The position numbers and the translations under genes are program-made. Below are positions 13,880 through 23,095 of a DNA stretch of 38,065 nt, in pieces. The notes beneath the pieces are model-generated. The model was given only the letters and a program-made list of their open reading frames with translations, was not told the origin of the DNA and did no database searches. This DNA comes from a virus, in the IMG/VR virus record IMGVR_UViG_3300028569_000081, positions 1 to 38,065 of that record. The stretch is one strand, 5' to 3'. The first letter of the stretch is position 1; every line of letters starts with the position of its first letter.

Positions 13880-16606
13880 TTACCTCCTCATCGGCGTCAG
13901 CGGGGTGGCGCCCTGAGGCGTCACGGTCATCTCATAGTCGGGTTCTCGGTACCAGTCCTGACGTGCACCAGATACCACACCGGGCACAGCAGTGACATCG
14001 ATGAGTCGATTGGCGGCAGCCCCGGTAGCGTCAACTCCCCGACCGATAGCCCCAGGAATGCCACGGCCCAGCAGCATGTTGCGGTACATGTCGCTGGCCA
14101 AGACTCCACCGGCTCCGCGGGCCGTCAAAGCAGTGCCCGCCGTCACACCCAACCCTGTGGCTAGCATGCCGGGATCCATGAGGTAGGCGCCGGTGTTGGC
14201 CAGACCGGCGCCGATGGCCAGACGCTGGGCCGTGCCAGAGTTGGGCATCCGAGGCATGAACTGAGCGCCGATCATGGCCAGGTCTCCGAGCTCGGTCCCA
14301 CCAGTACCGCGCCTCAAGAAGTCCGGGTACGCGGCACGGATCCTGGTCAGGAGGGCGGCAGGATCCACCTGGCCGGTCGGCGACCTCTCCACCATCGGTT
14401 CGATGACGTTGACCATCGCTCTCCACTGGCTGCGAGCCTGGCGAAGACCAGCCACCAGATCTGGTGGGGCCGACCTCTCGAGCATCCCGTCCAGAGCCTC
14501 ACGAACCTGGCTGGAGAAGTGGCGGATGTTAGGATCCGGTGACCTCTGCGCACGAGACAGGGGAGTGCCGAACCGGGTGAAGGCTTGGTAGGCTTCGCCC
14601 GACATTGTTCCCGGGGCCGCGGCATTGAGAACGTCATCCAGCTGGCGGGACAGGGCGCGGACTTCGCCTTCAGGCAGAGGGATCCTGGTCAGATCCGCCT
14701 CGATCCTGGCAAGGTCGTTGACGAACTGATTGTCCACGGCCAGCGTCGTCCGACGGGCGACGTCGTCCATGACCCCACCAATCCTGCGCTCAGCTGCCTG
14801 AAGGACGTCGGGCGTGATTGTGTCCGTGTTCTCGCCGATGGCCCTGGAGACGGCGCGGGTGAACTGCGAGCGCTGCTCGACGTTCCTGCCGACCTGACCA
14901 CTCCCGGGGACGTTCTGCAGAGTCTCATCCAACCAGCGGATGAACGGGCTGTCGCTGATCTGGCTGCCTCGCACCGGGACACCGAGCTGTTCGGCGCGCT
15001 GAGCCAGAGCCACCGTCTGAGGGTTGGTGCCGGGGGCGAAGAACTGGCGTAGGCCGTTCACCCCCGAACTGAGCGCCGGGGCGATGACCGCATTGCCGAC
15101 CGCGCCAGCCCCGGCGCCGAGAGCCAGCTGCGGCGCCGTCTCCTGGGTGGGATCCAGAGCGAGAGCGGCGCCAGCCGTTCCCTGCACCACGCCGTTCGCC
15201 GCCCTTGCCCCGAACCTCAGAAGGGGGTTGGCAGGCGTGGCCGCGCCGTACAGAGCCCTCGCCGCCGGTGCGATAGGGGCGGTCAGCGTTGGGGCGGCGG
15301 CCCCGGTAATGGCTCCGGCACCACCGAGCAGAGCCCCTCCTGCTCGCAGCACCGGGACCGTGGCCGCAACCTGACCTCCGACGCGGCCCGCCAAAGCAAG
15401 ACCGCTGTCGCCATAATCTCGCTCGAACGTCTGCCGCTCCGTGGCGTTGCCTTCCCTGGCCTGCTGACCGGTGGTGATCGGAACACCGCTGCTTTCCAGG
15501 AACCGGCCCAGCGCACTGTTCCTCAAAGCGCCAGTCAGTCCTGAGCTCTCGGCCCGTTCTGCAAGCCACGCCGCGGGGGCGTCGACGACATCGCGGACGC
15601 CCCGGCCCAGACCAGCGCCAAACCTTTCAAGACCGGTGGTTTCGCGACGAGGAGGCGGCACCTGACCGGTGGTAGGATCCGGCCGCTGGACCTGCGGACG
15701 TTGAACACCCATGAGGAACTGGTCGACCGGGTCTTCGACCACAGCACCTTGCGGCGCCGCGGCTCGAGCAGGCTCTGCGGCGTTGGCTACCGGAACGATC
15801 AGACCTCCCGGTCCAGTCAGTTGGGCCTGAGGCAGCTGCGCGCCTCCGCCAACCTGCGGGATCTGAGCCGCGGTCGTCGGCGTGCCACCCCCAACCAGAG
15901 GAGTCCTCGGAGTGCCTGACCGGCCGAAAAGGAAATCCTCCACAGGATCTGCCTGACCCTGTCCGCCAGCCACGAAGGTCCTGGGATCCACGACTGGCGC
16001 AGTCGCCGGCCTCTGCTGGCCCGGCAACATCATGGCAATCGGCACGTCGGGGCGTCCGCCGGTCACGCGGTCGACAGCGGCCCTCTGCTCAGGCGTCAGC
16101 GTGCCATCAGGATTGATTTCGACTTCGGTATAAGTCGGACCAGGCGCACTGAGGGGCCGACCCGCCGCGGCGTCGAGTTGACCTTGGAGAACTTCTTGCG
16201 TAGCCGGCGGAGTCGCACCCGCCTGACCTTGAGGTGCGATGATCCGACCGTAGCGGTCGGCGACGTTCATGAGATAGGTCTGCGTCCTCGGACCCCAGTT
16301 CGCCGGGTTTGTTCCGCCGTGGTATTCCAGGATCGCGCGCGCCGGATCGCCATGCCGATCCAAGCTGGCGGCCAGGTGACGAGCGCCAGCATCGATGGCT
16401 TGAGCCGGATCGTGGGGATCCCTCACACCGAGACGCCGCGCCGTGTCGGGGATGATCTGCATCAACCCACGAGCGTCGCTTTCCCGATTGTGGGCACGCG
16501 GATCGCCTCGGCTCTCCACGTGCATTACCGACCTAATGAGGTTGGGATCGACGTTGTAGCGCCGAGCCGCAGCCTCGATCAGATCGTTGTAATCATCGAC
16601 GGCCAT
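13880..16606 (-). CDS. Ejection (internal virion) protein with lytic transglycosylase domain
   Basis: 908 residues. ATG 16606 overlaps the previous stop (TAATG) with GGAGGTCG upstream. Residues 1-125 form an SLT/goose-lysozyme-like domain: NLIRSVMHVESRGDPRA with catalytic Glu31, ARGLMQIIPDTARRLG, and AILEYHGGTNPANWG. The next 200 residues are Pro/Gly-rich and contain two short similar motifs (VEDFLFGR, VDQFLMGV). A hydrophobic Ala/Gly-rich region (about 430-560) could insert into membranes, followed by helical regions. It fits podovirus ejection proteins that cut peptidoglycan and help build a DNA channel. Its place after two other ejection genes supports this. Confidence 0.8.
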   Translation of the reverse strand: MAVDDYNDLIEAAARRYNVDPNLIRSVMHVESRGDPRAHNRESDARGLMQIIPDTARRLGVRDPHDPAQAIDAGARHLAASLDRHGDPARAILEYHGGTNPANWGPRTQTYLMNVADRYGRIIAPQGQAGATPPATQEVLQGQLDAAAGRPLSAPGPTYTEVEINPDGTLTPEQRAAVDRVTGGRPDVPIAMMLPGQQRPATAPVVDPRTFVAGGQGQADPVEDFLFGRSGTPRTPLVGGGTPTTAAQIPQVGGGAQLPQAQLTGPGGLIVPVANAAEPARAAAPQGAVVEDPVDQFLMGVQRPQVQRPDPTTGQVPPPRRETTGLERFGAGLGRGVRDVVDAPAAWLAERAESSGLTGALRNSALGRFLESSGVPITTGQQAREGNATERQTFERDYGDSGLALAGRVGGQVAATVPVLRAGGALLGGAGAITGAAAPTLTAPIAPAARALYGAATPANPLLRFGARAANGVVQGTAGAALALDPTQETAPQLALGAGAGAVGNAVIAPALSSGVNGLRQFFAPGTNPQTVALAQRAEQLGVPVRGSQISDSPFIRWLDETLQNVPGSGQVGRNVEQRSQFTRAVSRAIGENTDTITPDVLQAAERRIGGVMDDVARRTTLAVDNQFVNDLARIEADLTRIPLPEGEVRALSRQLDDVLNAAAPGTMSGEAYQAFTRFGTPLSRAQRSPDPNIRHFSSQVREALDGMLERSAPPDLVAGLRQARSQWRAMVNVIEPMVERSPTGQVDPAALLTRIRAAYPDFLRRGTGGTELGDLAMIGAQFMPRMPNSGTAQRLAIGAGLANTGAYLMDPGMLATGLGVTAGTALTARGAGGVLASDMYRNMLLGRGIPGAIGRGVDATGAAANRLIDVTAVPGVVSGARQDWYREPDYEMTVTPQGATPLTPMRR

Positions 16607-18315
16607 TATCGACCTCCGCTCGGAGCTTCGGGGAGACGGACCCAACCACGCTCCATGGCAGCGCGGAAGTTCCGGTTGAACTCACGACGTTCGGTTTCCG
16701 ACATCGCGTTCATCATCTGGCGCCGGCTTTCGGGCGACATGTAGACCGCCTGGAAGAACCGAGGATCGAAGCTGCGATTGAAGTCGGTCGAGAACTGGCC
16801 GTAGGTCTCCGGCCCTCGGCCCGAGGCCAACCACCTCTGCCACTCTTCGTTCTTCACGCGGATCGCGTCGGCGTTGCCCTGCAGCAGAGCGATGATGCTC
16901 TGGTTACCCATGCGAGACAACGTCTCGTTCGGGCTGGTCCGCATGGCACTCGCGAGCTGTTCATTGGCGCCCGTCCCGCCAAGAGCCTGGAACTGCTGCT
17001 GAGCCAGCTGAGTGGACAGCTTGACGAACTCTTCCTGCGCCGCGGTGCCTTCAACGCGGATCTGCATCGTCGGAGGGGCGACGCGGTTCCACGAGTTGAC
17101 CATTTCCCTGGTCCAGGCAGCGCCAGGACCGGTGTTGAACTGGGAGAGCATGGTCCTCATGTTGCCCAACGTAGCCATCATGGTCGGGACCTGGTCTGCC
17201 TGACGACCCAACTCCACACCCTGCTCGGCCGATCGCTGCGCCGTGATTTCAGCGGCGCCCTGAGCACCAAGCGGAGGAGAGGCGGGGACGGCCGACGTCG
17301 GACCAGGCGCCTGAGAGCCTGGAACGGGAGGAGCCCCCGTGGCGCCGGGCACCTGACCAGGCCTCGGACCGCCAGCAGGAGGTTGGGGTCGTTGACCACC
17401 GGTTGCCGGAGGTTGGGCTCCGCCCGGATACCGCCCGTCGCCGAACGGGAGTTGGCGAGGAGCCTGACCGCCTCCCGTTCCAGGAGGGGTGCCAGCGCCG
17501 GGCACCGTACCTGGAGCCGCAGCGCCGGTACCACCAACCATCGGCGCCACCTCCTGGCGAGGAACCAGCTCCATCTGCCTGGTCTGAGGGTTGTACCGCT
17601 GAACCAGTGCGTTGCGATCGCCGGGGCCAGGCTGGTTGGGCAGAGCCTGACCAGCAGCGCCGGGGTTCGTGAGAGGATTGGTGTCGACGAACCTTGTCTC
17701 CGCGCCAGTCTGAATAGGCGTCGGCCGAGGCAGAAACTGCTGGATCTGCTGGAGACCCTGGTCGGTGGAAGCCATATGCCCAAGAAGCCACCGACGAACG
17801 CCGGCCGGATCCGTGGGCAGGGATGCAAGCTGCGCCGCCGCTACAGTCGCCGAGAAGGGCCGCTCGGACTCCGGCAGAGCAAGGAGCTGGCCCACAGCCG
17901 ATACAACATCCTGGCGGGACGTGTTGGGGTTCGTCAACAGGCCCTGGAGAGATTGGCGCAGATTGTTGAGACGCTGTTGGCCAAGGGCGGCCTGCGTCTG
18001 CTGGACCTGCAGCGTCCCCTGTTCAAGCGCTCGCGCCTGAGCCAGAGCCTGAGGAGCGAGGAACCCGGCCAAGGGGTTACCAGCGATGGCGGACCGGAAA
18101 GCTTCGGGATTGACCTGGCCGGTCTGCGGGTCCATCGAGCTCTGAAGAGCGCGGCCAATGGCCTGCTGCGCCCCGAAGGTCTCGTTCTCCCTGCGGTTCT
18201 GAGCCAACCCATTGGCGACGCCAACGATCTGACCCAGCTGCGTGAGAGGATTGGTCTGTGCTCCGGTCGGGGGCGCGAAGCCTCGAGCGATGGAGCCGTC
18301 GACAGTGCCGGACAT
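16606..18315 (-). CDS. Probable ejection/internal virion protein, 569 aa
   Basis: Start ATG 18315 follows AAGGAGACC. The N-terminal 220 residues are helical and Gln-rich (LAQARALEQGTLQVQQTQ). A long Gly/Pro/Ala linker spans about 240-360. The C-terminal 200 residues are helical again (MLSQFNTGPGAAWTREMVNS; FDPRFFQAVYMSPESRRQM). No catalytic motif is seen. The TAATG overlap with the transglycosylase gene and its position between two ejection genes suggest a P22 gp16/gp20-like role in DNA injection. This is inferred from order, size and composition. Confidence 0.65.
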   Translation of the reverse strand: MSGTVDGSIARGFAPPTGAQTNPLTQLGQIVGVANGLAQNRRENETFGAQQAIGRALQSSMDPQTGQVNPEAFRSAIAGNPLAGFLAPQALAQARALEQGTLQVQQTQAALGQQRLNNLRQSLQGLLTNPNTSRQDVVSAVGQLLALPESERPFSATVAAAQLASLPTDPAGVRRWLLGHMASTDQGLQQIQQFLPRPTPIQTGAETRFVDTNPLTNPGAAGQALPNQPGPGDRNALVQRYNPQTRQMELVPRQEVAPMVGGTGAAAPGTVPGAGTPPGTGGGQAPRQLPFGDGRYPGGAQPPATGGQRPQPPAGGPRPGQVPGATGAPPVPGSQAPGPTSAVPASPPLGAQGAAEITAQRSAEQGVELGRQADQVPTMMATLGNMRTMLSQFNTGPGAAWTREMVNSWNRVAPPTMQIRVEGTAAQEEFVKLSTQLAQQQFQALGGTGANEQLASAMRTSPNETLSRMGNQSIIALLQGNADAIRVKNEEWQRWLASGRGPETYGQFSTDFNRSFDPRFFQAVYMSPESRRQMMNAMSETERREFNRNFRAAMERGWVRLPEAPSGGR

Positions 18316-18327
18316 GCGTTGGTCTCC

Positions 18328-19137
18328 TTAGCTCGCGGCCGCAGCGGTAGACGCGTTCGTCCCGCTGTATCGGCTCAGCAACTGGTTGGTCAGGTAGGCG
18401 TTCGCCCCGCCAGTCAAAGCGGATGAGAGTCCGCTGGAGATGGCGTTCGCCGATCCGATCGTCCCCGCCGCTGAGGCATTGCCGGCGCCGATGATGTTGC
18501 TGCCGATCTGGCCTGCAACCTGAGTTCCTGTTGTCGCCTGCTGGGCCGCCGATCCTTGGCCGACCTGGGTGATCCCCATGAGACGGTTGTACAGATTGGT
18601 CAGCTCGGTCTGGTTGGCGTTGAACCCCGTCGTGTAGTCGGTGACGTGGCCCTGAAGGCCGGTCGTGTACTCCGCCAGGCGGTTCTGGACCTGCTGGTTA
18701 TAGGTCGACTGCGCCAGGCCGGTCACATATTCCGCAATGCCTTTGGCTTGCGCTCCGGACCCAGTCAGACCCGACGCCGAGTTGCTGTTCGTGACGGACC
18801 GCATTCCCTGGTCGCGCGTGAACTGGTACCCAGGGGTCTGGTCCAGGTTCGCAGCGGTGACCGGTTGGTACTCCCCGTAGGGGGTGTAGTTCGGGTAGTC
18901 GGCAGTGAGGGTGCCGTTATTCACCAGCTCCGTCAGCTTGTTGACACCCACCTGGCCAAGGCCGGTGTATGGCGCCAAGTCGTCCCGGATCTGATTGAAC
19001 ATCGCGAGCTGTTGATTGGTCGCGTTGTTCGCGGCAGCTGCCTGCGTCTTGGCCGCGCTCTTCGAAGCCGAGCTGCCAATGATGGCCGACCCGATCCCGC
19101 CGACGGCGGATGCTACACCTACTGCGGCGAGTCCCAT
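18328..19137 (-). CDS. DNA transfer/ejection protein (P22 gp7-like)
   Basis: 269 residues. ATG 19137 follows TAGGAGAACGACC. The N-terminus has a Gly/Ala-rich hydrophobic segment (GLAAVGVASAVGGIGSAIIG), then a helical NQIRDDLAPYTGLGQVGVNKL motif, then DQTPGYQFTRDQG. These are shared with podovirus DNA-transfer proteins in my knowledge of the family. The C-terminal half is Ala/Gly/Ser/Thr-rich (GNASAAGTIGSANAISSGLS). It is the first gene of the three-gene ejection group. It is likely carried in the capsid and released into the host envelope with the DNA. Confidence 0.7.
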   Translation of the reverse strand: MGLAAVGVASAVGGIGSAIIGSSASKSAAKTQAAAANNATNQQLAMFNQIRDDLAPYTGLGQVGVNKLTELVNNGTLTADYPNYTPYGEYQPVTAANLDQTPGYQFTRDQGMRSVTNSNSASGLTGSGAQAKGIAEYVTGLAQSTYNQQVQNRLAEYTTGLQGHVTDYTTGFNANQTELTNLYNRLMGITQVGQGSAAQQATTGTQVAGQIGSNIIGAGNASAAGTIGSANAISSGLSSALTGGANAYLTNQLLSRYSGTNASTAAAAS

Positions 19138-19147
19138 GGTCGTTCTC

Positions 19148-19600
19148 CTAGAGGTGCTTGACGAAGAGGTATTCGTGGGCCCTGTATCCAAGGCGTTCGA
19201 ACACCGGACGCTTATTGATGTCCATCCTCGTCTTGCTATGGTACGTGATCGAGTTGACGCCAAGTTCCCGCAGAGCTTCTTCCGCCGCCTTGAACATTTT
19301 CCACGCGGCCGTCCCCCTGCGGAACTCCTTCTTGAGGAAGTGGGCGTCATCAGAAGCCATGATCGAGTACTTGTAATGGAGAGGGCGATAGATCAGGTGG
19401 ATGATGTACCCGACCAAGAGACCTTCTTCCCGAGCGGTCAGCACGAAGAGCATGTTCTGCTCCTCAAGCTTGAGATACTGGTCCCAAGCCACGTCGAGCG
19501 GTCGCTCCTCGGGATGGGACGTCACCTCAAGCCAATGCTCGTGGATCAGATCTTTAAGCTCCTCCACGACGTTGCTGAATTTCTCGACGGCGAAGATCAT
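19148..19600 (-). CDS. GNAT-type acetyltransferase
   Basis: 150 residues. The ATG at 19600 has GGAGG five bases upstream and overlaps the dioxygenase stop (TGATG). The sequence follows the GNAT layout: MLFVLTAREEGLLVGYIIHL (strands 2-4), a phosphate-loop-like RRGTAAWKMFKAAEEALRE, then SITYHSKTRMD and PVFERLGYRAHEYLFVKHL, typical of the C-terminal strand pair. Such GNAT genes are common in structural regions of tailed phages. The substrate is unknown. With the neighbouring dioxygenase it may modify a virion protein or a host target. Confidence 0.75.
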   Translation of the reverse strand: MIFAVEKFSNVVEELKDLIHEHWLEVTSHPEERPLDVAWDQYLKLEEQNMLFVLTAREEGLLVGYIIHLIYRPLHYKYSIMASDDAHFLKKEFRRGTAAWKMFKAAEEALRELGVNSITYHSKTRMDINKRPVFERLGYRAHEYLFVKHL

Positions 19601-20148
19601 CACGACCTCCATCCATCGAAGATCAGGTGGACACGATCGGCAGTGCCTCCGTTGACAGCACTGTGGACTTGATACTTATCGAACCACCACAGCGTGCCGA
19701 CAGGCATGTGGACTTCCTCGTCGGCGATTTTCGAGATGACCTTGGGGTTGGTTTCGATCGGGTAGTGGAAGCGTTCAGTGGCCGCCGCGTAGGCGCCTTC
19801 ATCGCGGTGCGGCTTGACCACTCCACCCGGAGGCAGGTTGACGATCACTGCGCGCGCAATCGGCAGGCCGACGACATTCTCGAGCGCGACGAGAAGGCCG
19901 TGGAACCGCTGGTCCAGTTGAAGCAGCGGCCAGTTGACCACGCGCAGATCTTGGTGCGCCTCCTTGGCCGACATCAACGGCCACGGCGGTGCGCGCAGGT
20001 AGATGGCCTGGGTGGCGGCGTGCGCCGACCCCTCATGCATCTCCCGGACATTCACCCGGCCGAGCTCGCTGATATGATCCTTGACCAGGGTCTGCGCCAG
20101 CGCCAGGATCTGGCCGGTCAGGTCGGCCATTTTGATGTGGTGCTGCAT
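19600..20148 (-). CDS. 2-oxoglutarate/Fe(II) dioxygenase, aspartyl/asparaginyl beta-hydroxylase type
   Basis: 182 residues from ATG 20148 (an adjacent GTG at 20151 is an alternative); it is coupled to the previous stop as TGATG. The Fe-binding facial triad is visible: His114-x-Asp116 in VKPHRDEG and His162 in KYQVHSAVN. The Arg of RVHLIFDGW (about residue 172) would bind 2-oxoglutarate. VGTLWWFDKY fits the strand before the distal His. These motifs match AspH-like hydroxylases. The substrate could be a phage structural protein or a small molecule; a modified base is less likely, because the gene sits in the structural block. Confidence 0.8.
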   Translation of the reverse strand: MQHHIKMADLTGQILALAQTLVKDHISELGRVNVREMHEGSAHAATQAIYLRAPPWPLMSAKEAHQDLRVVNWPLLQLDQRFHGLLVALENVVGLPIARAVIVNLPPGGVVKPHRDEGAYAAATERFHYPIETNPKVISKIADEEVHMPVGTLWWFDKYQVHSAVNGGTADRVHLIFDGWRS

Positions 20149-20483
20149 CACAGGGTGAACCCGCTCATGGTGACATTCACCTGGCTGGCGGTGTCTGCCA
20201 GGGCCTGGATCATGTCGCCACCGTTGAGAACCATGTTCGCCAGCTCTGCCGCCACGTAGGACTGGCCCGGCGTCAGACGGAAAGCGCTGATGACTCGGTT
20301 GGCCGTCGAGGCAGATCCAGCGCTGGGCACCCGATGGACTGTGATCGTGTGCGGCACCGTGTCGGTGTTGGTGAACACGGCTCGCTTGATCACAGCCTGA
20401 CCCTGGGCCGGCGTGGTGTAGATGGCGGCTGCAGCGTTGCCGAGCTGGACGGAGGCGGTCAGAACCGCCGGCTGGATGGTCAT
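20148..20483 (-). CDS. Small beta-rich structural protein, 111 aa
   Basis: Start ATG 20483 has GGAGG six bases upstream. The sequence alternates hydrophobic and polar residues throughout (AVLTASVQLGNAAAAIYTTP, RAVFTNTDTVPHTITVHRV), as in a small beta-sandwich. FTNTD...HTITVHRVPSAGSA is a pattern I associate with small phage head or tail decoration proteins. It precedes the dioxygenase and follows a larger tail-associated protein. The function is inferred from this only. Confidence 0.55.
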   Translation of the reverse strand: MTIQPAVLTASVQLGNAAAAIYTTPAQGQAVIKRAVFTNTDTVPHTITVHRVPSAGSASTANRVISAFRLTPGQSYVAAELANMVLNGGDMIQALADTASQVNVTMSGFTL

Positions 20484-20494
20484 GTCATTCCTCC

Positions 20495-21508
20495 TTAGGC
20501 GACACTGTAGCCGAGGACGGGAATGCCCGCGGCCGCGCCGACAACGTCGGTGAGAGTTGCACTGGTCAGGTCGGGCATGTTGTTCGCATAGGCGTCTGCA
20601 AACGATTGGCCAGAGGTCTGGTTGGTGGCGCCGTTGGAGAGCGCGTTGGCGTTGGACGATCCCCCAGTCCTGGACGACATGAGCAATGACGTACCGACGA
20701 TATTGGTGCAGACCGGAAGAGTCCCCGTGAACTTGATGCCGATCCAGTACCAGCCCTTCCTCAGCACCGTCGGGGTGATCGAGAAGGTCGGGTATCCTGT
20801 GGCGGCGGTGGTTACGCCCGTGTTGTCGACCACCACCGGCGTCCCGGTCGGGCGGCCGTTCTTGTTCATCCAGATCCCGGCCTTGGCTGAGCTTCCCGCA
20901 CCCGCGGTCACCACCCTTATGAAAAGGGAGGTGATCTGGACGTCCTCGGCCACGAAGAACGGATAGAGGTAGATGGTATCGACTGCGCCGATCGCCCCTG
21001 TCGCACCAATGTTCCCATCCCACGCCGGGTAGAACCTGCCTGAGACGTAGCCTGGGTGGGAGGAAAGGACCCCGGAGTCGTCAGACTCCAAAGCCAACAT
21101 CATGGCCCGCAGCGTGGCCTGGTCCCCTTCGGCTGGCTCAGTCTCATTGGTCAATGCCGTGGTCTGGAGCAGAGCTTCCATGAACGACTGCTGAGGGTCG
21201 TCGCTACTGAGAAGCAAAGACTGGACTGCCGACTCGGGGAACAGGTCAGGCTGGTGCGGATCTTCAATGACCAGTGCACCAAGCGTGGACTCTTCAGACA
21301 GATCCTGCCCCACGTCGTCGGTCAGATCCGACAACGTCGAAATGTTCTGGAGCGCCGTGACGTTGGACCCTTGGGCCCCGCCCGTCCGGTTCCAGAGTGC
21401 GATGAAGAGCTGCAGCCAAGGCTGCGTCAGCATCCCGGTCCTGGGATCCACGATCGGCGCGTTGCTGACCGGGAAGCCTTGCTCGTTGTTGGAGGTGTTG
21501 CCGCTCAT
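20495..21508 (-). CDS. Tail/virion structural protein, 337 aa
   Basis: ATG 21508 overlaps the gp10-like gene stop (ATGA). The N-terminal 45 residues (PIVDPRTGMLTQPWLQLFIA) are a motif often seen at the start of phage tail-attached proteins. Residues about 60-150 are acidic and helical. Residues 170-300 form a beta-rich region (TIYLYPFFVAEDVQITSLFI, GWYWIGIKFTG) resembling a jelly-roll receptor-binding or adhesin domain. By position it could be the tail needle or a fibre of the P22-type tail, but no needle coiled coil is seen. An alternative is an adaptor for the tailspike. Confidence 0.6.
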   Translation of the reverse strand: MSGNTSNNEQGFPVSNAPIVDPRTGMLTQPWLQLFIALWNRTGGAQGSNVTALQNISTLSDLTDDVGQDLSEESTLGALVIEDPHQPDLFPESAVQSLLLSSDDPQQSFMEALLQTTALTNETEPAEGDQATLRAMMLALESDDSGVLSSHPGYVSGRFYPAWDGNIGATGAIGAVDTIYLYPFFVAEDVQITSLFIRVVTAGAGSSAKAGIWMNKNGRPTGTPVVVDNTGVTTAATGYPTFSITPTVLRKGWYWIGIKFTGTLPVCTNIVGTSLLMSSRTGGSSNANALSNGATNQTSGQSFADAYANNMPDLTSATLTDVVGAAAGIPVLGYSVA

Positions 21509-22929
21509 GTTGCGCACACCGTAAAATCGACGTACGCGCCGTTGAGAGCAGTGCGATACGGCTGCGACCACGACAGTTCAAACACCCGGTCCCTGGCCAG
21601 GCCAAGGCGACGCCACTGGACTGTCGTGAGAAACTCGCCGATGGCGCCAACGGTCTGTTCGACTGGCGCGCCGAAGCTCTGACCACGAGTGTCGCTCCAC
21701 CGCAGCGCCACCACTGGGGGCTGGGCGGAGATGTCAGACGTGCCGACCTCCATGTCTGCGATGAACTGATTGTAGATCACCCGCTTCGCATCCGACCCGA
21801 GGTGCGGGAAAGACCGGAGGCGCAGAATGGCGTCTCCATCGTCGGTGTAGATCTGGTCGCCCATCTCATAGATGCGACCATTCTCAAAGTCGCCGACGAC
21901 GTGCTTGCCATAGGCGAACGCATGGCAGTTGGAGCGGTGGCGATGCAGTTCGCCATCCGAGTCCATCCACGCGCGTTCGTGCCAAAGGTTCTCCACGCCG
22001 TCGAAGACCCAGGTCTTGTCGGCGGTGGGGAAGGTCAGAACGTAGAAGACGTGGCCGCCACTCTGATACGTGTAGGCCAGAGCGTCATCGACTCGTGTGT
22101 ATGTCGACCACTCAGCCTCGAGGGCGAAGGTCGACACCTTCTGCGGCTCATAGCCGATGGTCCGCATCACGACGGCCTGACCGCGATCGTTCCTGGTCAG
22201 CCACATCAGCGTGGCCCCATCCTTCGCCACGGAATACGGGGCGCAGGTGCCGTGTTCAACGAAGGTGCCGGGCAGGGAGGCGAACGGGAAAGCGTTGTTG
22301 CCAGCGTTGTACCACACCTCGGACGTCTTCTCGCCGATCAACCAAATCTCACGATGCTTGACCATGATGGTAGACAGAAGATCGGGCGCCGCCGTCTTCT
22401 GAGCGTAGTAGAGCGGATCGAAGGTGGTGTTGTTTGACAACGTGGTGTAGAACTGCTTCGTGCCAGGCCGGTTGAACAGCAGGAACGAGTCCAGATACGC
22501 CACGTTAGTGGCGCCATAGAAGGCATCGCTCGTGATCTGGGTGAACGCGTTGGTGGTCAGATCCACGAAATACCCGTTCGGGGAGCTGTCGACGATGGCC
22601 AGAGTAGTCGAGTTGTCCTGCATTCCCACGGGCACGGTGCCAGTGGTCGCAAGCGTCCCGATCAGAGTCATGGCCCAAGAGCTGTTGATGTAGTAGACCT
22701 TGTCACCCACCACTGCGTAGAGCTTGCCATTGGAGGCGAAGTGGAGGCCGCGGACGACGGCGACGTTCGGAGAGACGGCCAGAGTCGCCAAACCCGGAGT
22801 GGTGTAGTGCGTGAACTCCGAAGCCGCGTCCTCTGGGTTCTTCTCCGGGAACAGGTTCACACAACGCTGAGCGTCTGCGATGACGCTCCTCGCCATGTAC
22901 GCCCCGCCCTTGAGAGGAACCTTCGTCAT
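21505..22929 (-). CDS. Packaged-DNA stabilisation protein, P22 gp10-like
   Basis: 474 residues, mostly beta. The N-terminus has the diagnostic pattern KGGAYMARSVIADAQRCVNL followed by FPEK, matching the podovirus gp10 family. Repeated blade-like units follow (LHFASNGKLYAVVGDKVYYI; FENGRIYEMGDQIY), consistent with a beta-propeller-like fold. It plugs the portal-gp4 neck and connects to the spike. It lies three genes after the coat gene in the same order as P22. ATG 22929 lies three bases after the upstream stop, with AAGGG/AAGAG upstream. Confidence 0.8.
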   Translation of the reverse strand: MTKVPLKGGAYMARSVIADAQRCVNLFPEKNPEDAASEFTHYTTPGLATLAVSPNVAVVRGLHFASNGKLYAVVGDKVYYINSSWAMTLIGTLATTGTVPVGMQDNSTTLAIVDSSPNGYFVDLTTNAFTQITSDAFYGATNVAYLDSFLLFNRPGTKQFYTTLSNNTTFDPLYYAQKTAAPDLLSTIMVKHREIWLIGEKTSEVWYNAGNNAFPFASLPGTFVEHGTCAPYSVAKDGATLMWLTRNDRGQAVVMRTIGYEPQKVSTFALEAEWSTYTRVDDALAYTYQSGGHVFYVLTFPTADKTWVFDGVENLWHERAWMDSDGELHRHRSNCHAFAYGKHVVGDFENGRIYEMGDQIYTDDGDAILRLRSFPHLGSDAKRVIYNQFIADMEVGTSDISAQPPVVALRWSDTRGQSFGAPVEQTVGAIGEFLTTVQWRRLGLARDRVFELSWSQPYRTALNGAYVDFTVCAT

Positions 22930-22932
22930 CTC

Positions 22933-23082
22933 TTAGCCCTTCTCGATCAGCTCGTCGATACCCTGGACCTTCGGCGCCGGAGGCGGAAGGTTCCACAGCT
23001 CGGCGCAGGCCAGCTCGAACTGGCGCCACGCCACCTCCTCGTCCAGAGTTCCTTGCTCCAGTTCTTCCGCCACTGCAAGCAT
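22933..23082 (-). CDS. Small hypothetical protein, 49 aa
   Basis: ATG 23082 follows GAGGAGGAAGCACCC, a strong ribosome site. The protein is acidic and helical (VAEELEQGTLDEEVAWRQF) with a Pro-rich hinge (NLPPPAPK) before a short final helix. No family is recognised. It lies between the two neck/head-completion genes, so a structural or chaperone role is possible. Confidence 0.6.
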   Translation of the reverse strand: MLAVAEELEQGTLDEEVAWRQFELACAELWNLPPPAPKVQGIDELIEKG

Positions 23083-23095
23083 GGGTGCTTCCTCC

